NCBI RefSeq assembly: GCF_003202435.1
Contig: NZ_QJHK01000024.1
Location: forward strand, 1-64,000
DNA: 64,000 bases
From: Flavobacterium cheongpyeongense
Lineage (GTDB): Bacteria; Bacteroidota; Bacteroidia; Flavobacteriales; Flavobacteriaceae
Direction of reading: 5' to 3'
In this document: positions 27,999 through 36,486 of the stretch, in pieces
Layout of the letters: the number at the start of each line of letters is the position of its first letter
Numbering within the stretch: the first letter of the stretch is position 1
Made by a program: the position numbers and the translations under genes
Notes under the pieces: generated by a model
What the model saw: the letters and a program-made list of their open reading frames with translations, nothing else
Database searches by the model: none
What the model was told of the DNA's origin: nothing

Positions 27999-28400
27999 TT
28001 ATTTCCAGTTGAATGTTATTTGTTTTTTGATGTCCGTGTTTAAACTCAGGAACACCGGGCAAGTCATGGCTGCACGTTCTAAGATTGTTTTATTTTTTTC
28101 ATCAGCATTGCTTTTCATCTCAAAAACAATTTCAATTGCTCCAATTCTTCGCGGCTCAGCGTTCATAATTTTAGTCACCTCAGCTGTCGAATCAACTAAG
28201 TCCACATTCAAATCCCGGGCTTTGATTCCCATAATCGTAAACATACAGCTTGCAAGTGCATTTGCGACTGTATCTGTTGGAGAAAATGCTTCCCCTTTTC
28301 CGTTATTATCCAATGGTGCATCCGAGATAAGCTCGCTTCCTGACTGCACATGTATTGATTTTGTTCTTAAATCGCCTAAATAGGTTACTTTTGATGTCAT
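27999..28400 (-). CDS. OsmC family protein
   Basis: A 133-residue OsmC/Ohr-fold protein, a thiol peroxidase family that reduces organic hydroperoxides. The two conserved cysteines are present: ALASCMFTIMG in the first half and AAMTCPVFLSL in the second. The length fits the short OsmC (YhfA-like) subgroup. Its ATG overlaps the stop codon of the LysM gene upstream (TAATG, one shared base), so translation is probably coupled. A strong terminator follows. Substrate not known. Confidence 0.88.
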   Translation of the reverse strand: MTSKVTYLGDLRTKSIHVQSGSELISDAPLDNNGKGEAFSPTDTVANALASCMFTIMGIKARDLNVDLVDSTAEVTKIMNAEPRRIGAIEIVFEMKSNADEKNKTILERAAMTCPVFLSLNTDIKKQITFNWK

Positions 28401-30475
28401 TAATTTGCTACTTTTAAAGTTAAGTCTGAATCGTAATATAAAATGTAAACACCTTTATTTGCGTGCCCTCCATCTTCTCTTTTATAATATTGAAATTTAT
28501 TATCAACGTGTTCAGTTGTCATCAAATCTGCTGTTTCCTGATACGTTTTTCCCTGAACCAGACGCATCATGGTATCAAAAGTAACGTCAAAACCCCGGGT
28601 AGCATAAGTATTTGGATTCACTTTATTTTTCAGGTTATACTCTTTTTCAAAAATTAATACAGATGACTCATCACTTTGACGGGTAACCGAAGGATACATC
28701 AATTTTAATTTTATCAGGTTTTCAAAATTAATTTCATCTGTATCCAAAGTACTGTTTGGTTCCAAAATCACCAATTGGATCTGACAAGTTTTCTGAGCAT
28801 CAACTAACGCTTTTATAGTAGCTTTGATCATTGCCGTATTACCTGTTTCCATTACAACGTAATTCATTTTTCCCGGGAACAATAAACTTTTTAAATTCGC
28901 AGCATCTATACCTCCTGTTTCGGTGAGAGAAGTAAAAGCTACTCCTTTTTGATTTTGCTTGATATAACTGATTACAGATTCTTTTTTCTTGTCAACAACG
29001 GCAACTATATTACCATTTTTAGAACGCATATAATCAAAAACAGTATTCCTTATAATATCGCTGGACGGAACTGACTGATACAAATTATCAATTGGGGTAG
29101 CGGAATCTTTTGATAGTGGCGAAATCACCGGAACATTGTACAGTCGTAATAAATTTGCTGCAGCCTCTGCATTATTTTGATAGAATGGACCAATAACCGC
29201 ATCTGCATTCTGCAACTTATTTTGAGCAATTAAGCCCGAAACATTCGAGGAATTTTTCGTTTCCTGTGAGTCATAAATCGAAACATCTATCGGTAATTTT
29301 AAAACTTTTGCTGAATCAATAGCCATCATTGCGCCTGAATAAAAATCCAGTGTCATATTCAAAAATTTGTCGCTTTTAATTCGGCTGGCAGAACTTAGTG
29401 TGTCATTTTGCATTTTTACCAAATTGAAAGGCAACAGTAAAACCAGTTTTTTACGCTCGTTCTGATCTCTTTTTTTAGTTAACTCAACCACTTGGGGATC
29501 TACAGAAACAGTCTCAGATTTTACCTTTTCAAGAATTTTTATACCAGTTGAAGTTTCAGTTGAAGTTTCAATTGACTTTTCAACCTCTTTTTCAATTGGC
29601 TGTGATTGCATTATAATTGGAGCAGGTGCTAAATATCCAGACGGAACTTTTAAAACCATTCCTTCTTTTACACCTTCAGAAAGCGCCGGATTCAATTCTG
29701 TTAATTCTTCCTGAGTGATATGAAAAGTTCTTCCTAAACTATAAAAAGTCTCTTTTGGTTTAACCTGATACTCCATATAAGTGGTCACTTTATTTGAAGT
29801 TTCAACAGGCTTTTTCGTATCGGCAGACTTCTCATTATTTGTAATTGTCGTTGATGCTTCTGTTTTTGGAGCCGTCCCTTTTATTGTTAATCTGTATCCA
29901 ACTGGCAAATTCGATACAATTTCAGGATTACGTTTTTCTAAATCTTCAATTGTAGTGTTGTATTTTTTTGCTATTGAAAACTTAGTTTCTTTAGCTACTA
30001 CATCATGATAAACATATTTTTCGTTCACCAATTTATTAGATAAAGATTTTTTTGCTGAATTTCCTTTTGGAATGATCAATTTTTGCCCAATTTGAACACC
30101 GTTTTTTTCCAGAAACGGATTTGCAGCTTTCAGTGCTTCGTCTGAAATACCATATTTTTTTTCAATACTGTAAAAAGTTTCTTTTGGCTGTACTTCGTGT
30201 ATAACTTCTTTAGTGTTTCCTGTCTTTTTTGCAGATGTTTCGTTTTTTTGGGCAGTCGCTGATTTACTCGGGATCAATAAAACTGTATTTGGCTTTAAAG
30301 AGGTTCTAGCATCCGGGTTTAACCCATAAATATCATAAGGAGTAACCTTAAATTTTTGTGCAATCTGATTGATTGTTTCTCCGGCTAAAACAGTATATTT
30401 CACCACTTTCCCCTGAGAAAAAGCAGAACACGTCATAAAAAAAGAAATAGAAAACAGGGTGAAAAAATATTTCAT
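28400..30475 (-). CDS. LysM-repeat protein with periplasmic-binding-like C-terminal domain
   Basis: A 691-residue secreted protein from ATG 30475 (MKYFFTLFSISFF signal peptide, cleaved near CSAFSQ); an ATG at 30493 would add six residues. Four LysM repeats follow, each opening with a KETFYSI/GETINQI-type phrase and closing with a G-x-x-L-x-IP phrase, at about 25-70, 95-145, 155-205 and 235-280. After a Ser/Glu/Thr-rich linker, residues about 335-690 form a type-1 periplasmic-binding-protein fold (LVLLLPFNLVKM, GAMMAIDSAKVL, DAVIGPFYQNNAE, VPVISPLSKDS). LysM binds peptidoglycan; the PBP-like part could bind a ligand or a partner. Coupled to the OsmC gene downstream. Confidence 0.82.
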   Translation of the reverse strand: MKYFFTLFSISFFMTCSAFSQGKVVKYTVLAGETINQIAQKFKVTPYDIYGLNPDARTSLKPNTVLLIPSKSATAQKNETSAKKTGNTKEVIHEVQPKETFYSIEKKYGISDEALKAANPFLEKNGVQIGQKLIIPKGNSAKKSLSNKLVNEKYVYHDVVAKETKFSIAKKYNTTIEDLEKRNPEIVSNLPVGYRLTIKGTAPKTEASTTITNNEKSADTKKPVETSNKVTTYMEYQVKPKETFYSLGRTFHITQEELTELNPALSEGVKEGMVLKVPSGYLAPAPIIMQSQPIEKEVEKSIETSTETSTGIKILEKVKSETVSVDPQVVELTKKRDQNERKKLVLLLPFNLVKMQNDTLSSASRIKSDKFLNMTLDFYSGAMMAIDSAKVLKLPIDVSIYDSQETKNSSNVSGLIAQNKLQNADAVIGPFYQNNAEAAANLLRLYNVPVISPLSKDSATPIDNLYQSVPSSDIIRNTVFDYMRSKNGNIVAVVDKKKESVISYIKQNQKGVAFTSLTETGGIDAANLKSLLFPGKMNYVVMETGNTAMIKATIKALVDAQKTCQIQLVILEPNSTLDTDEINFENLIKLKLMYPSVTRQSDESSVLIFEKEYNLKNKVNPNTYATRGFDVTFDTMMRLVQGKTYQETADLMTTEHVDNKFQYYKREDGGHANKGVYILYYDSDLTLKVAN

Positions 30476-30572
30476 AATAGATATTAAAAACAATTATTTT
30501 TTTTTAATGCGAACAAGATACTAATTTCTGCTTAAAACAAAGATCAGTCCGAAAGTTAATTCTTTACTAATA

Positions 30573-32480
30573 TTATCGGAGGTCAATCTCTGCTTTAGCA
30601 ATAATAACATTTTTATATAACTCATCTTCTTCCTTTTTCTTGCATTGATACAAGACTTCTTCCATAGTATCATAACTATCAGAATATACATAATACGAAA
30701 GACTGTTTATATTAAAAAAGAAACTAGCATTAAAATCACCAGAATCAATTAGCTTCATAATTAACTGATCTCTCGGGATCGCCTCTGTAAATGTGCCTAA
30801 AACCAAATAAAAACCATTTGAAACTTCTTTAAGATTGTCAAAAACTTCAATTTTTATATCTTTTTCATTTTTAAACGGATTCTCCTTCAGTTCCTGCTTC
30901 ATTTGTTCTAATGATACTGCGGAGGTTTGGAAAGTTTCAGATTTATTTTTGAGGGCTTCATCCTGATACTTTTTTAATTTAATCAAAGCCAGTTTGTCAT
31001 CAAAATTTCGGGCTTCCATGCTGTAGTAAGCAGCTTTACTAATATGTCTTTTAACTTCAATTTTTTTCTGATTGTCCAAAGAATCAATTTTAGCAATTAA
31101 TAACTGATTCTGGGTATCTCCTTGCTCCTGTTGGATTCTATAACGTTTGATTTCTTCTAAAGAAAGCCTTTGCTGTATCGAAGTTGCATTGTTCTTTTTC
31201 TCGCTATCACGGATTTTTTTCTTGTATTCCTGATTTTCTTCTACGGCAATTTTTTCAACTTTATTCATTAAACCGGCGTACACTTTTCGGTTTTCAGCCA
31301 GTTCTTTTTTTAATTGAGAAGATAACTCACTAGTTTTACCGATATTTTCATACGATTGTTTTTCTAATCGCTTCGATTCATTAATATTCAAAACATCCAT
31401 TCGTTTCAACTCGACCAAATCATTGTTCATCGTGTTGACTAAGGAATCTAATTTTACCATTAAAATATCCTGCACATTTTTATTCGCTTCTAATACCAAA
31501 CGCAGTTTTTCAACCGAATTTTCTTTAGAACCATTCATGTCATTCAGATTTAGTTTCAGATCATTGATTTTTATAATTTTCTGGTTCATTTCTTTCTGAA
31601 CAACCAGTCTGTCTTTTAAATCATCGATTTCAATTGTTTTGGCTTTTGTTTTTTCAACTACAACCTGCTTTTCGGCAAGAGCCAGCATTAATTCTTCGCT
31701 TTCGTTTGCCGGTTTAATTGCTGTTCTATTGATGGCCAGTTTATTTCCAACAAGCAGTCCGTTTACGATTTCCGGATTTTGAGATTCTAACTGATCGATT
31801 GAGATTCCGTATTTTTTTGCAATCGAAAATTTGGTTTCTTTTGGTTCAACTACATGAAAAACAGTTTCCTGATTGATTACACGAACTCTTCCGTCTACCG
31901 TTTTTCTTTTGTTCGGAATAGCAATTGTCTGACCAATCTGCAATCCGTTTTGAAGAATCTCTTTGTTTAAATTTTCTAAATCCTGAACGGAAACATTATA
32001 TTGTCTGGCGATACTAAACAACGATTCTTTGGCAGCCACATGATGTGTTACCTTAACTGAAACCGAAGTTTCCTCCTTAGACAAATTAGCTGAATTTTGA
32101 GTGATTATTAATTCCTGTCCGATTTGAAGTCCACCGGAAAGAATTTCAGGATTGGCATTTTGAATAGCCTCAACAGAAACATGATATTGTTTTGATAAAC
32201 CAAAAAGGGTTTCTTTGGCTGTGACTAAATGCGTTTGCTGTGTTTTTGGATTTGTTTTGGTTTCTTTATGAACGGGAATTTTTATAATTTGATTATCCTT
32301 GATCCCATTTTGCGATTCAGGGTTAAGCTCGTAAATCTCATCTACAGAAACCTTATACTTTTGGGCGATGAAATAAGCTGTTTCCCCTTTTTGAATTTTA
32401 TGCTCAATAACTGAATCTTGCGCAGTTATTTTGTTAAAAGACAAAACAAACACAAGAAAAATCGTTAAAAGTCTTCTCAT
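30573..32480 (-). CDS. LysM-repeat protein with long coiled coil
   Basis: A 635-residue secreted protein. The signal peptide (1-20) ends in KITAQ. Four LysM repeats lie at about 24-70, 80-127, 140-188 and 205-252, of the same type as in the next gene (KETKFSIAKKYGIS and similar). A Glu/Lys-rich coiled coil without prolines spans about 255-530. The last 90 residues (from about 545) have FYLVLGTF and SYYVYSDSYDTMEEV, which resemble a SPOR-type fold, another peptidoglycan-binding module. It would be a periplasmic or wall-anchored structural protein. It follows guaA behind a terminator and ends 97 bases before the second LysM gene. Confidence 0.8.
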   Translation of the reverse strand: MRRLLTIFLVFVLSFNKITAQDSVIEHKIQKGETAYFIAQKYKVSVDEIYELNPESQNGIKDNQIIKIPVHKETKTNPKTQQTHLVTAKETLFGLSKQYHVSVEAIQNANPEILSGGLQIGQELIITQNSANLSKEETSVSVKVTHHVAAKESLFSIARQYNVSVQDLENLNKEILQNGLQIGQTIAIPNKRKTVDGRVRVINQETVFHVVEPKETKFSIAKKYGISIDQLESQNPEIVNGLLVGNKLAINRTAIKPANESEELMLALAEKQVVVEKTKAKTIEIDDLKDRLVVQKEMNQKIIKINDLKLNLNDMNGSKENSVEKLRLVLEANKNVQDILMVKLDSLVNTMNNDLVELKRMDVLNINESKRLEKQSYENIGKTSELSSQLKKELAENRKVYAGLMNKVEKIAVEENQEYKKKIRDSEKKNNATSIQQRLSLEEIKRYRIQQEQGDTQNQLLIAKIDSLDNQKKIEVKRHISKAAYYSMEARNFDDKLALIKLKKYQDEALKNKSETFQTSAVSLEQMKQELKENPFKNEKDIKIEVFDNLKEVSNGFYLVLGTFTEAIPRDQLIMKLIDSGDFNASFFFNINSLSYYVYSDSYDTMEEVLYQCKKKEEDELYKNVIIAKAEIDLR

Positions 32481-32489
32481 AAATAGTAG

Positions 32490-32529
32490 GTTATAAAAAT
32501 TAAGGCCTCACAAATGTAAGACCTTAATT
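32490..32529 (-). terminator. Terminator of guaA
   Basis: Arms 32498-32511 and 32516-32529 form a 14-bp stem with loop AAAT. Two pairs are C/A mismatches read on the plus strand but become U-G wobbles in the minus-strand RNA, and TTTTATAA follows on that strand. The hairpin is therefore built for minus-strand transcription from guaA. Confidence 0.75.
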
Positions 32530-32541
32530 TTAAATATGGTA

Positions 32542-34071
32542 CTATTCCCACTCAATTGTTGCAGGTGGTTTTGAACTTATGTCGTAAACTACACGGTTCA
32601 CGCCTTTTACCTTGTTAATAATATCGTTGGATACCTTCATTAAGAAATCATAAGGCAAATGAACCCAGTCAGCCGTCATACCATCGGTAGATTCTACAGC
32701 TCTCAGAGCCACTACCTTTTCGTATGTACGCTCATCGCCCATTACCCCAACAGAGTTTACAGGAAGCAAAATTGCTCCGGCCTGCCAAACCTTGTCATAT
32801 AATCCCCAGGATTTTAATCCTTCAATAAAAACCGAATCAACATCTTGTAAAATCTGAACTTTCTCAGGAGTAATATCCCCTAAAATTCTGATTGACAATC
32901 CGGGTCCAGGGAAAGGGTGTCTTCCTAATAATTCCGGATCTATCCCTAAAGTAGCACCTACCCTTCTTACTTCATCTTTGAAAAGCATTCTTAGTGGTTC
33001 TACGATTTTTAATTTCATATAATCCGGCAATCCACCCACATTATGGTGCGATTTAATTGTTGCCGATGGTCCTTTTACAGAAACTGATTCGATTACGTCT
33101 GGATAAATTGTACCCTGTGCCAGCCATTTTACGTCTTCGATCAAATGTGATTCGTCATCAAAAACCTCAATAAATACACGCCCGATTGTTTTACGTTTGG
33201 TTTCAGGATCACTGATTCCGGCCAGTTCAGAAAGAAAACGATCTCCGGCATCAACACCTTTGACGTTTAATCCCATTCCTTTATATTGGTCTAAAACATT
33301 TTGAAACTCGTTTTTACGAAGTAAACCATTATTAACGAAAATACAATACAGATTTTTGCCAATTGCTTTATTCAACAAAACAGCTGCTACAGTAGAATCG
33401 ACTCCACCGGAAAGTCCTAAAACCACTTTATCGTTTCCTAATTTTTCTTTTAATTCTCCCACCATTTCTTCAACGAAAGCATTTGGTGTAAAATTTTGAG
33501 GAACTTCGGCAATGTTTACTAAAAAATTTTCCAGCATTTTTGATCCGTCAGTAGAATGAAAAACCTCGGGATGATACTGAATAGCATAAGTTGTTTCTCC
33601 TTCAATTTTATAAGCGGCATATTCAACATCATGGGTGCTTGCCAGTTTCACTGCATTTGTTGGCAAAGACTTTATACTGTCGCTATGGCTCATCCAAACC
33701 TGACTGTTTTGTGAAACACCATTAAAGAAAACTTCATCCTCCTTAATATAGGATAAATTGGCTCTTCCGTATTCTCTGGTGTTCGAAGCTGCTACTTCGC
33801 CTCCGCTAAAGTGAGCTAAATATTGCGCTCCGTAACAAACTGCTAATAATGGAAGTTTGCCCCGAATTTGAGATAAATCAGGATGTGGAGCATCTTCTGC
33901 ACGAACAGAAAATGGGCTTCCTCCTAAAATTACTGCTTTATAAGGTGATAAATCACTAGGAAAGTGATTGTAAGGAAAAATTTCGCAGAATATATTTAAT
34001 TCGCGAACTCTACGCGCAATAAGCTGAGTATATTGCGATCCGAAATCTAAAATAAGTACGTTATGTTGCAT
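32542..34071 (-). CDS. guaA: GMP synthase (glutamine-hydrolysing)
   Basis: Converts XMP to GMP with ATP and glutamine. 509 residues from ATG 34071 (MQHNVLILDFGSQYTQLIARR, quoted to 20: MQHNVLILDFGSQYTQLIAR). An upstream TTG at 34077 is inside a -7-like box and is rejected. Class-I amidotransferase domain: LLAVCYGAQYLAH with the catalytic Cys, and IQYHPEVFHS with His/Glu. ATP-pyrophosphatase domain: LGLSGGVDSTVAA. Dimerisation domain: HPFPGPGLSIRILG and the end DISSKPPATIEWE. All family signatures are intact. It has its own terminator. Confidence 0.97.
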   Translation of the reverse strand: MQHNVLILDFGSQYTQLIARRVRELNIFCEIFPYNHFPSDLSPYKAVILGGSPFSVRAEDAPHPDLSQIRGKLPLLAVCYGAQYLAHFSGGEVAASNTREYGRANLSYIKEDEVFFNGVSQNSQVWMSHSDSIKSLPTNAVKLASTHDVEYAAYKIEGETTYAIQYHPEVFHSTDGSKMLENFLVNIAEVPQNFTPNAFVEEMVGELKEKLGNDKVVLGLSGGVDSTVAAVLLNKAIGKNLYCIFVNNGLLRKNEFQNVLDQYKGMGLNVKGVDAGDRFLSELAGISDPETKRKTIGRVFIEVFDDESHLIEDVKWLAQGTIYPDVIESVSVKGPSATIKSHHNVGGLPDYMKLKIVEPLRMLFKDEVRRVGATLGIDPELLGRHPFPGPGLSIRILGDITPEKVQILQDVDSVFIEGLKSWGLYDKVWQAGAILLPVNSVGVMGDERTYEKVVALRAVESTDGMTADWVHLPYDFLMKVSNDIINKVKGVNRVVYDISSKPPATIEWE

Positions 34072-34074
34072 GCG

Positions 34075-34082
34075 CAAAAATA
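34075..34082 (-). promoter_or_regulatory. Possible -7 element (TATTTTTG) of guaA
   Basis: TATTTTTG on the minus strand fits TAnnTTTG but ends only three bases before the ATG at 34071. If used, the mRNA would start at or next to the start codon. It may also be chance in an AT-rich region. Confidence 0.35.
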
Positions 34083-34256
34083 CTTTTTATATTCGAATTT
34101 GAAAAATGGAATTTTGATTTTTTTTCTGTAAAGATTCTAAGACCTTAAGTCACTAAGATTCTGTTTTTTTTGAATCTGAATAGAAATCAGGAATGTTTTA
34201 ATATATTTATAAACACTATTTAAGGAAATATACTATTACTGATCGATCAATATATT

Positions 34257-34709
34257 ATGACTTTAGCCCAAAAAAGTGGAATACACCTTGTAATCATTTT
34301 CATCGTAGTGACTTTGCCCGTTATTGTATTTGAATTTATGTCTGCTCATCAATATCATGATTTTGCATTCATTGGAGGAATAACTTATTTTATCTATGCT
34401 TTTTACCTAGTTTTTAAAATTAAAAACGAGTATAAAAAAATTATTCTTTCAGGAATATGGTGTGGATTATTAGCATTCTACATTGGGATAATTTTGATTG
34501 ACATCAGTGCATGCATACTGATTACACTACTAATAACAAATTTACTGTTTCAGGCTTTTTTATTAATTAAGAATATAAAATCCAAAAAACGTAGAGTATG
34601 GATGTCGTATTTAATTAATTTTATAATTACTGTAATCCTGTCAATCTTTTTTTCTTTTGTTTTGTTACTTGCGTTAGCTGCAAGTGGAATGCCTTCCAAT
34701 CATTATTAA
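34257..34709 (+). CDS. Small multi-pass membrane protein, unknown
   Basis: A 150-residue protein with four hydrophobic segments (about 9-27, 37-52, 62-100 possibly two helices, and 118-142) and basic loops such as KIKNEYKK and KSKKRRV. I recognise no family. It is a single gene between guaA (divergent) and a secreted-protein gene (convergent, 31 bases away). Base composition is like its neighbours. The sequence shows a membrane protein; function is unknown. Confidence 0.6.
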   Translation: MTLAQKSGIHLVIIFIVVTLPVIVFEFMSAHQYHDFAFIGGITYFIYAFYLVFKIKNEYKKIILSGIWCGLLAFYIGIILIDISACILITLLITNLLFQAFLLIKNIKSKKRRVWMSYLINFIITVILSIFFSFVLLLALAASGMPSNHY

Positions 34710-34740
34710 TATGAAAAATACGATTAGAATACTACGATTA

Positions 34741-35454
34741 TTATTCTTTCGTAACAATAATTGAAGCCTTAAAACCTGCTGCAAGATTATTCCAATAATC
34801 ATTTGTTATTAATGTTCCTTTGTCATCATAAACCTGAATTTCGGCCGTATTTCCTCCTAAAGAACCAATGTTTAGCGCTTCAAAATCGAGTTTATTAAAG
34901 CCGTTAGACAACGTAATTTTTACTTGTTTGTAATTACTATCTAAAAATAACTGACTTTGAACCACCTGATCATTTGAGGTTATCTTAACCAAATCGCCAT
35001 CAATAGCACCAAAATCCCTGAACTTTATAATAAAGTAAGCGGACTGGGTTCTAAAATCCCCCAACGAAATATTCTTCTTAACTAATTCTCCCCGTCCTTC
35101 TTTTAAACCAGCCTCCCTGAGTGCTTTATCCAGATCTTTTTCCATTTTAGGAACATAACGATCTCCGGGGTTAGCGAAATCTGTTTCTGTTGACATCGAA
35201 AACTTGCTTTTTTCTTCACCAATCTGAAATTTAGATTTTGGTGTTATTGTTGCGTTCTCAAAAATATTTGGTGTTTTAATACCCGGAATATCTGTACTTG
35301 ATGCCTGTGGGGCTTTTATTTCTGGAGCAGGCATTTTTTTAGGTTTAGCATCAAATTTTCGGGCAGGAATGGGCTTAAAACCTGAGTTAAATTCAGCCTG
35401 AGCAGCAGCCGTCAGTACAGTGAAAAAAAATATGAATATTAAAATATGCTTCAT
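34741..35454 (-). CDS. Secreted protein of unknown function
   Basis: A 237-residue protein with a clear signal peptide (MKHILIFIFFFTVLTAAAQA, cleaved near residue 20). The next 90 residues are Pro/Lys-rich and look disordered (KFDAKPKKMPAPEIKAP), with GDRYVPKMEKDLDKALREAG in the middle. The last 110 residues, from YFIIKFRDFGAIDGDLVKI, have the strand pattern of a beta-sandwich. Conserved Flavobacteriia proteins of this build have no assigned role that I know. It is single and convergent with the small membrane gene. Confidence 0.65.
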   Translation of the reverse strand: MKHILIFIFFFTVLTAAAQAEFNSGFKPIPARKFDAKPKKMPAPEIKAPQASSTDIPGIKTPNIFENATITPKSKFQIGEEKSKFSMSTETDFANPGDRYVPKMEKDLDKALREAGLKEGRGELVKKNISLGDFRTQSAYFIIKFRDFGAIDGDLVKITSNDQVVQSQLFLDSNYKQVKITLSNGFNKLDFEALNIGSLGGNTAEIQVYDDKGTLITNDYWNNLAAGFKASIIVTKE

Positions 35455-35854
35455 TGAAAAAGTATTATCGAATCTGCTTTTAGAATTTATAATATCAAAA
35501 AGTACATCTACAAAAATAACATAATTATATTATCGACTGCTACTTTATGACTTTTATAACAATAAATTAGGCTAATTTTTAGAATCAAAAAACCTGCCAG
35601 ATCTATTAACTCTTCAAAAGAATAGTTTCTAATTTTAAAGCTATACTACATAAACCAATGTCATTTTTGAACAAACATCTGATTAAATTTACTTTGGTAA
35701 AATCAATTCAAAATATCACAAAAAATTAAAATTAACGAAGTGATTTCAAATAATTTCAGCGCTTATCAGTTACATATTTTATAAATTGCAGCGTAATTTA
35801 ATTAACCTGAATTTGATTTAAAATTCACAAATCAAATTCAATAAAACAGACGAA
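35455..35854. other. 400-base intergenic region with a perfect inverted repeat near its right end
   Basis: No open frame with a credible product is seen. The region is AT-rich and lies between two divergent genes, so it should hold both promoters, but no exact TAnnTTTG box stands out. The one clear structure is the inverted repeat at 35809-35839. Confidence 0.6.
35809..35839. repeat. Perfect 11-bp inverted repeat upstream of the RidA gene
   Basis: GAATTTGATTT (35809-35819) and AAATCAAATTC (35829-35839) are perfect inverted copies around nine bases, ending 15 bases before the ATG at 35855. It could be an operator or a leader hairpin that affects translation. No T-run follows, so it is not a terminator. 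Confidence 0.5.
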
Positions 35855-36241
35855 ATGAAAAGAGAAAACATCTTAACAGGATCACCGTGGGAAGACAAAA
35901 TGGGATATTGTCGTGCCGTAAGAATTGGCAACATTATTGAAGTTTCCGGTACTGTGGCTATTGTTGATGGCGAAAAAGTAAAGGCCGATGATGCTTATGC
36001 CCAAACTTATAATATTCTGGAGCGCATAGAAAAAGTATTAGAAGATTTGAACGTTGGAATGAAAGATGTCATCAGAACCAGAATTTTCACTACCGATATT
36101 AGTACTTTCGAAGAAGTGGCAAGAGCTCACGCTGCTTTTTTTAAAGATGTAAAACCCACTACCGGTTTTTATGAAATCAGCAAGCTGGTTGCCCCTGAAT
36201 ATCTGGTTGAAATTGAATTTACAGCTGTAGTGCAGGAATAA
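35855..36241 (+). CDS. RidA/YjgF-fold protein lacking the usual arginine
   Basis: A 128-residue RidA (YjgF/YER057c/UK114) family protein. The order of motifs fits: AVRIGNIIEVSGTVA, AYAQTYNILERIEKVLEDL, VIRTRIFTTDIS, and the end LVEIEFTAVV. In active RidA the pre-terminal motif has an arginine that holds the carboxylate of the imine (around P-A-R-S/C); here the corresponding stretch is PTTGFYEISKL with no arginine. It therefore probably belongs to the divergent Rid subgroups not shown to have enamine deaminase activity. Single gene; an inverted repeat precedes it and a repeat element follows. Confidence 0.85.
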   Translation: MKRENILTGSPWEDKMGYCRAVRIGNIIEVSGTVAIVDGEKVKADDAYAQTYNILERIEKVLEDLNVGMKDVIRTRIFTTDISTFEEVARAHAAFFKDVKPTTGFYEISKLVAPEYLVEIEFTAVVQE

Positions 36242-36260
36242 TTTTTTTGCTACGAAATTA

Positions 36261-36469
36261 TTTTTGCCACGAGTTTCAAAAATTCACACTAACTATTTTC
36301 AATTGTATTTTGAGCAAATTTGAAGCCTCACACCGAAAAGAACTTCTGTTCCTTTAAGACCTGACAAAAGACTTAAAACTAATTAAAAGATTAAAGAGTA
36401 AAAGATTTTTTGTTCTTCTCAATTAATACAAATCAAATTCATGTAAATTTGTGAAACTCGTGGCAAAAA
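36261..36469. repeat. MITE/REP-like element with 17-bp terminal inverted repeats
   Basis: TTTTTGCCACGAGTTTC at 36261-36277 is repeated in perfect inverted orientation at 36453-36469, with 175 bases between. The interior has no gene. The GCCACGA end is the same as in the shorter hairpin after uvrA (15217-15267). The structure fits a non-autonomous mobile or dispersed repeat that fills the gap between the RidA and ClC genes. Confidence 0.6.
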
Positions 36470-36486
36470 CTTTTCTAAAATAATTC

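Noticed and set aside
34083..34256. Purine riboswitch near guaA or a tRNA in the gap
   Set aside because: No paired three-way junction or tRNA-like arms were seen; the near-absent leader of guaA leaves no room for a riboswitch.
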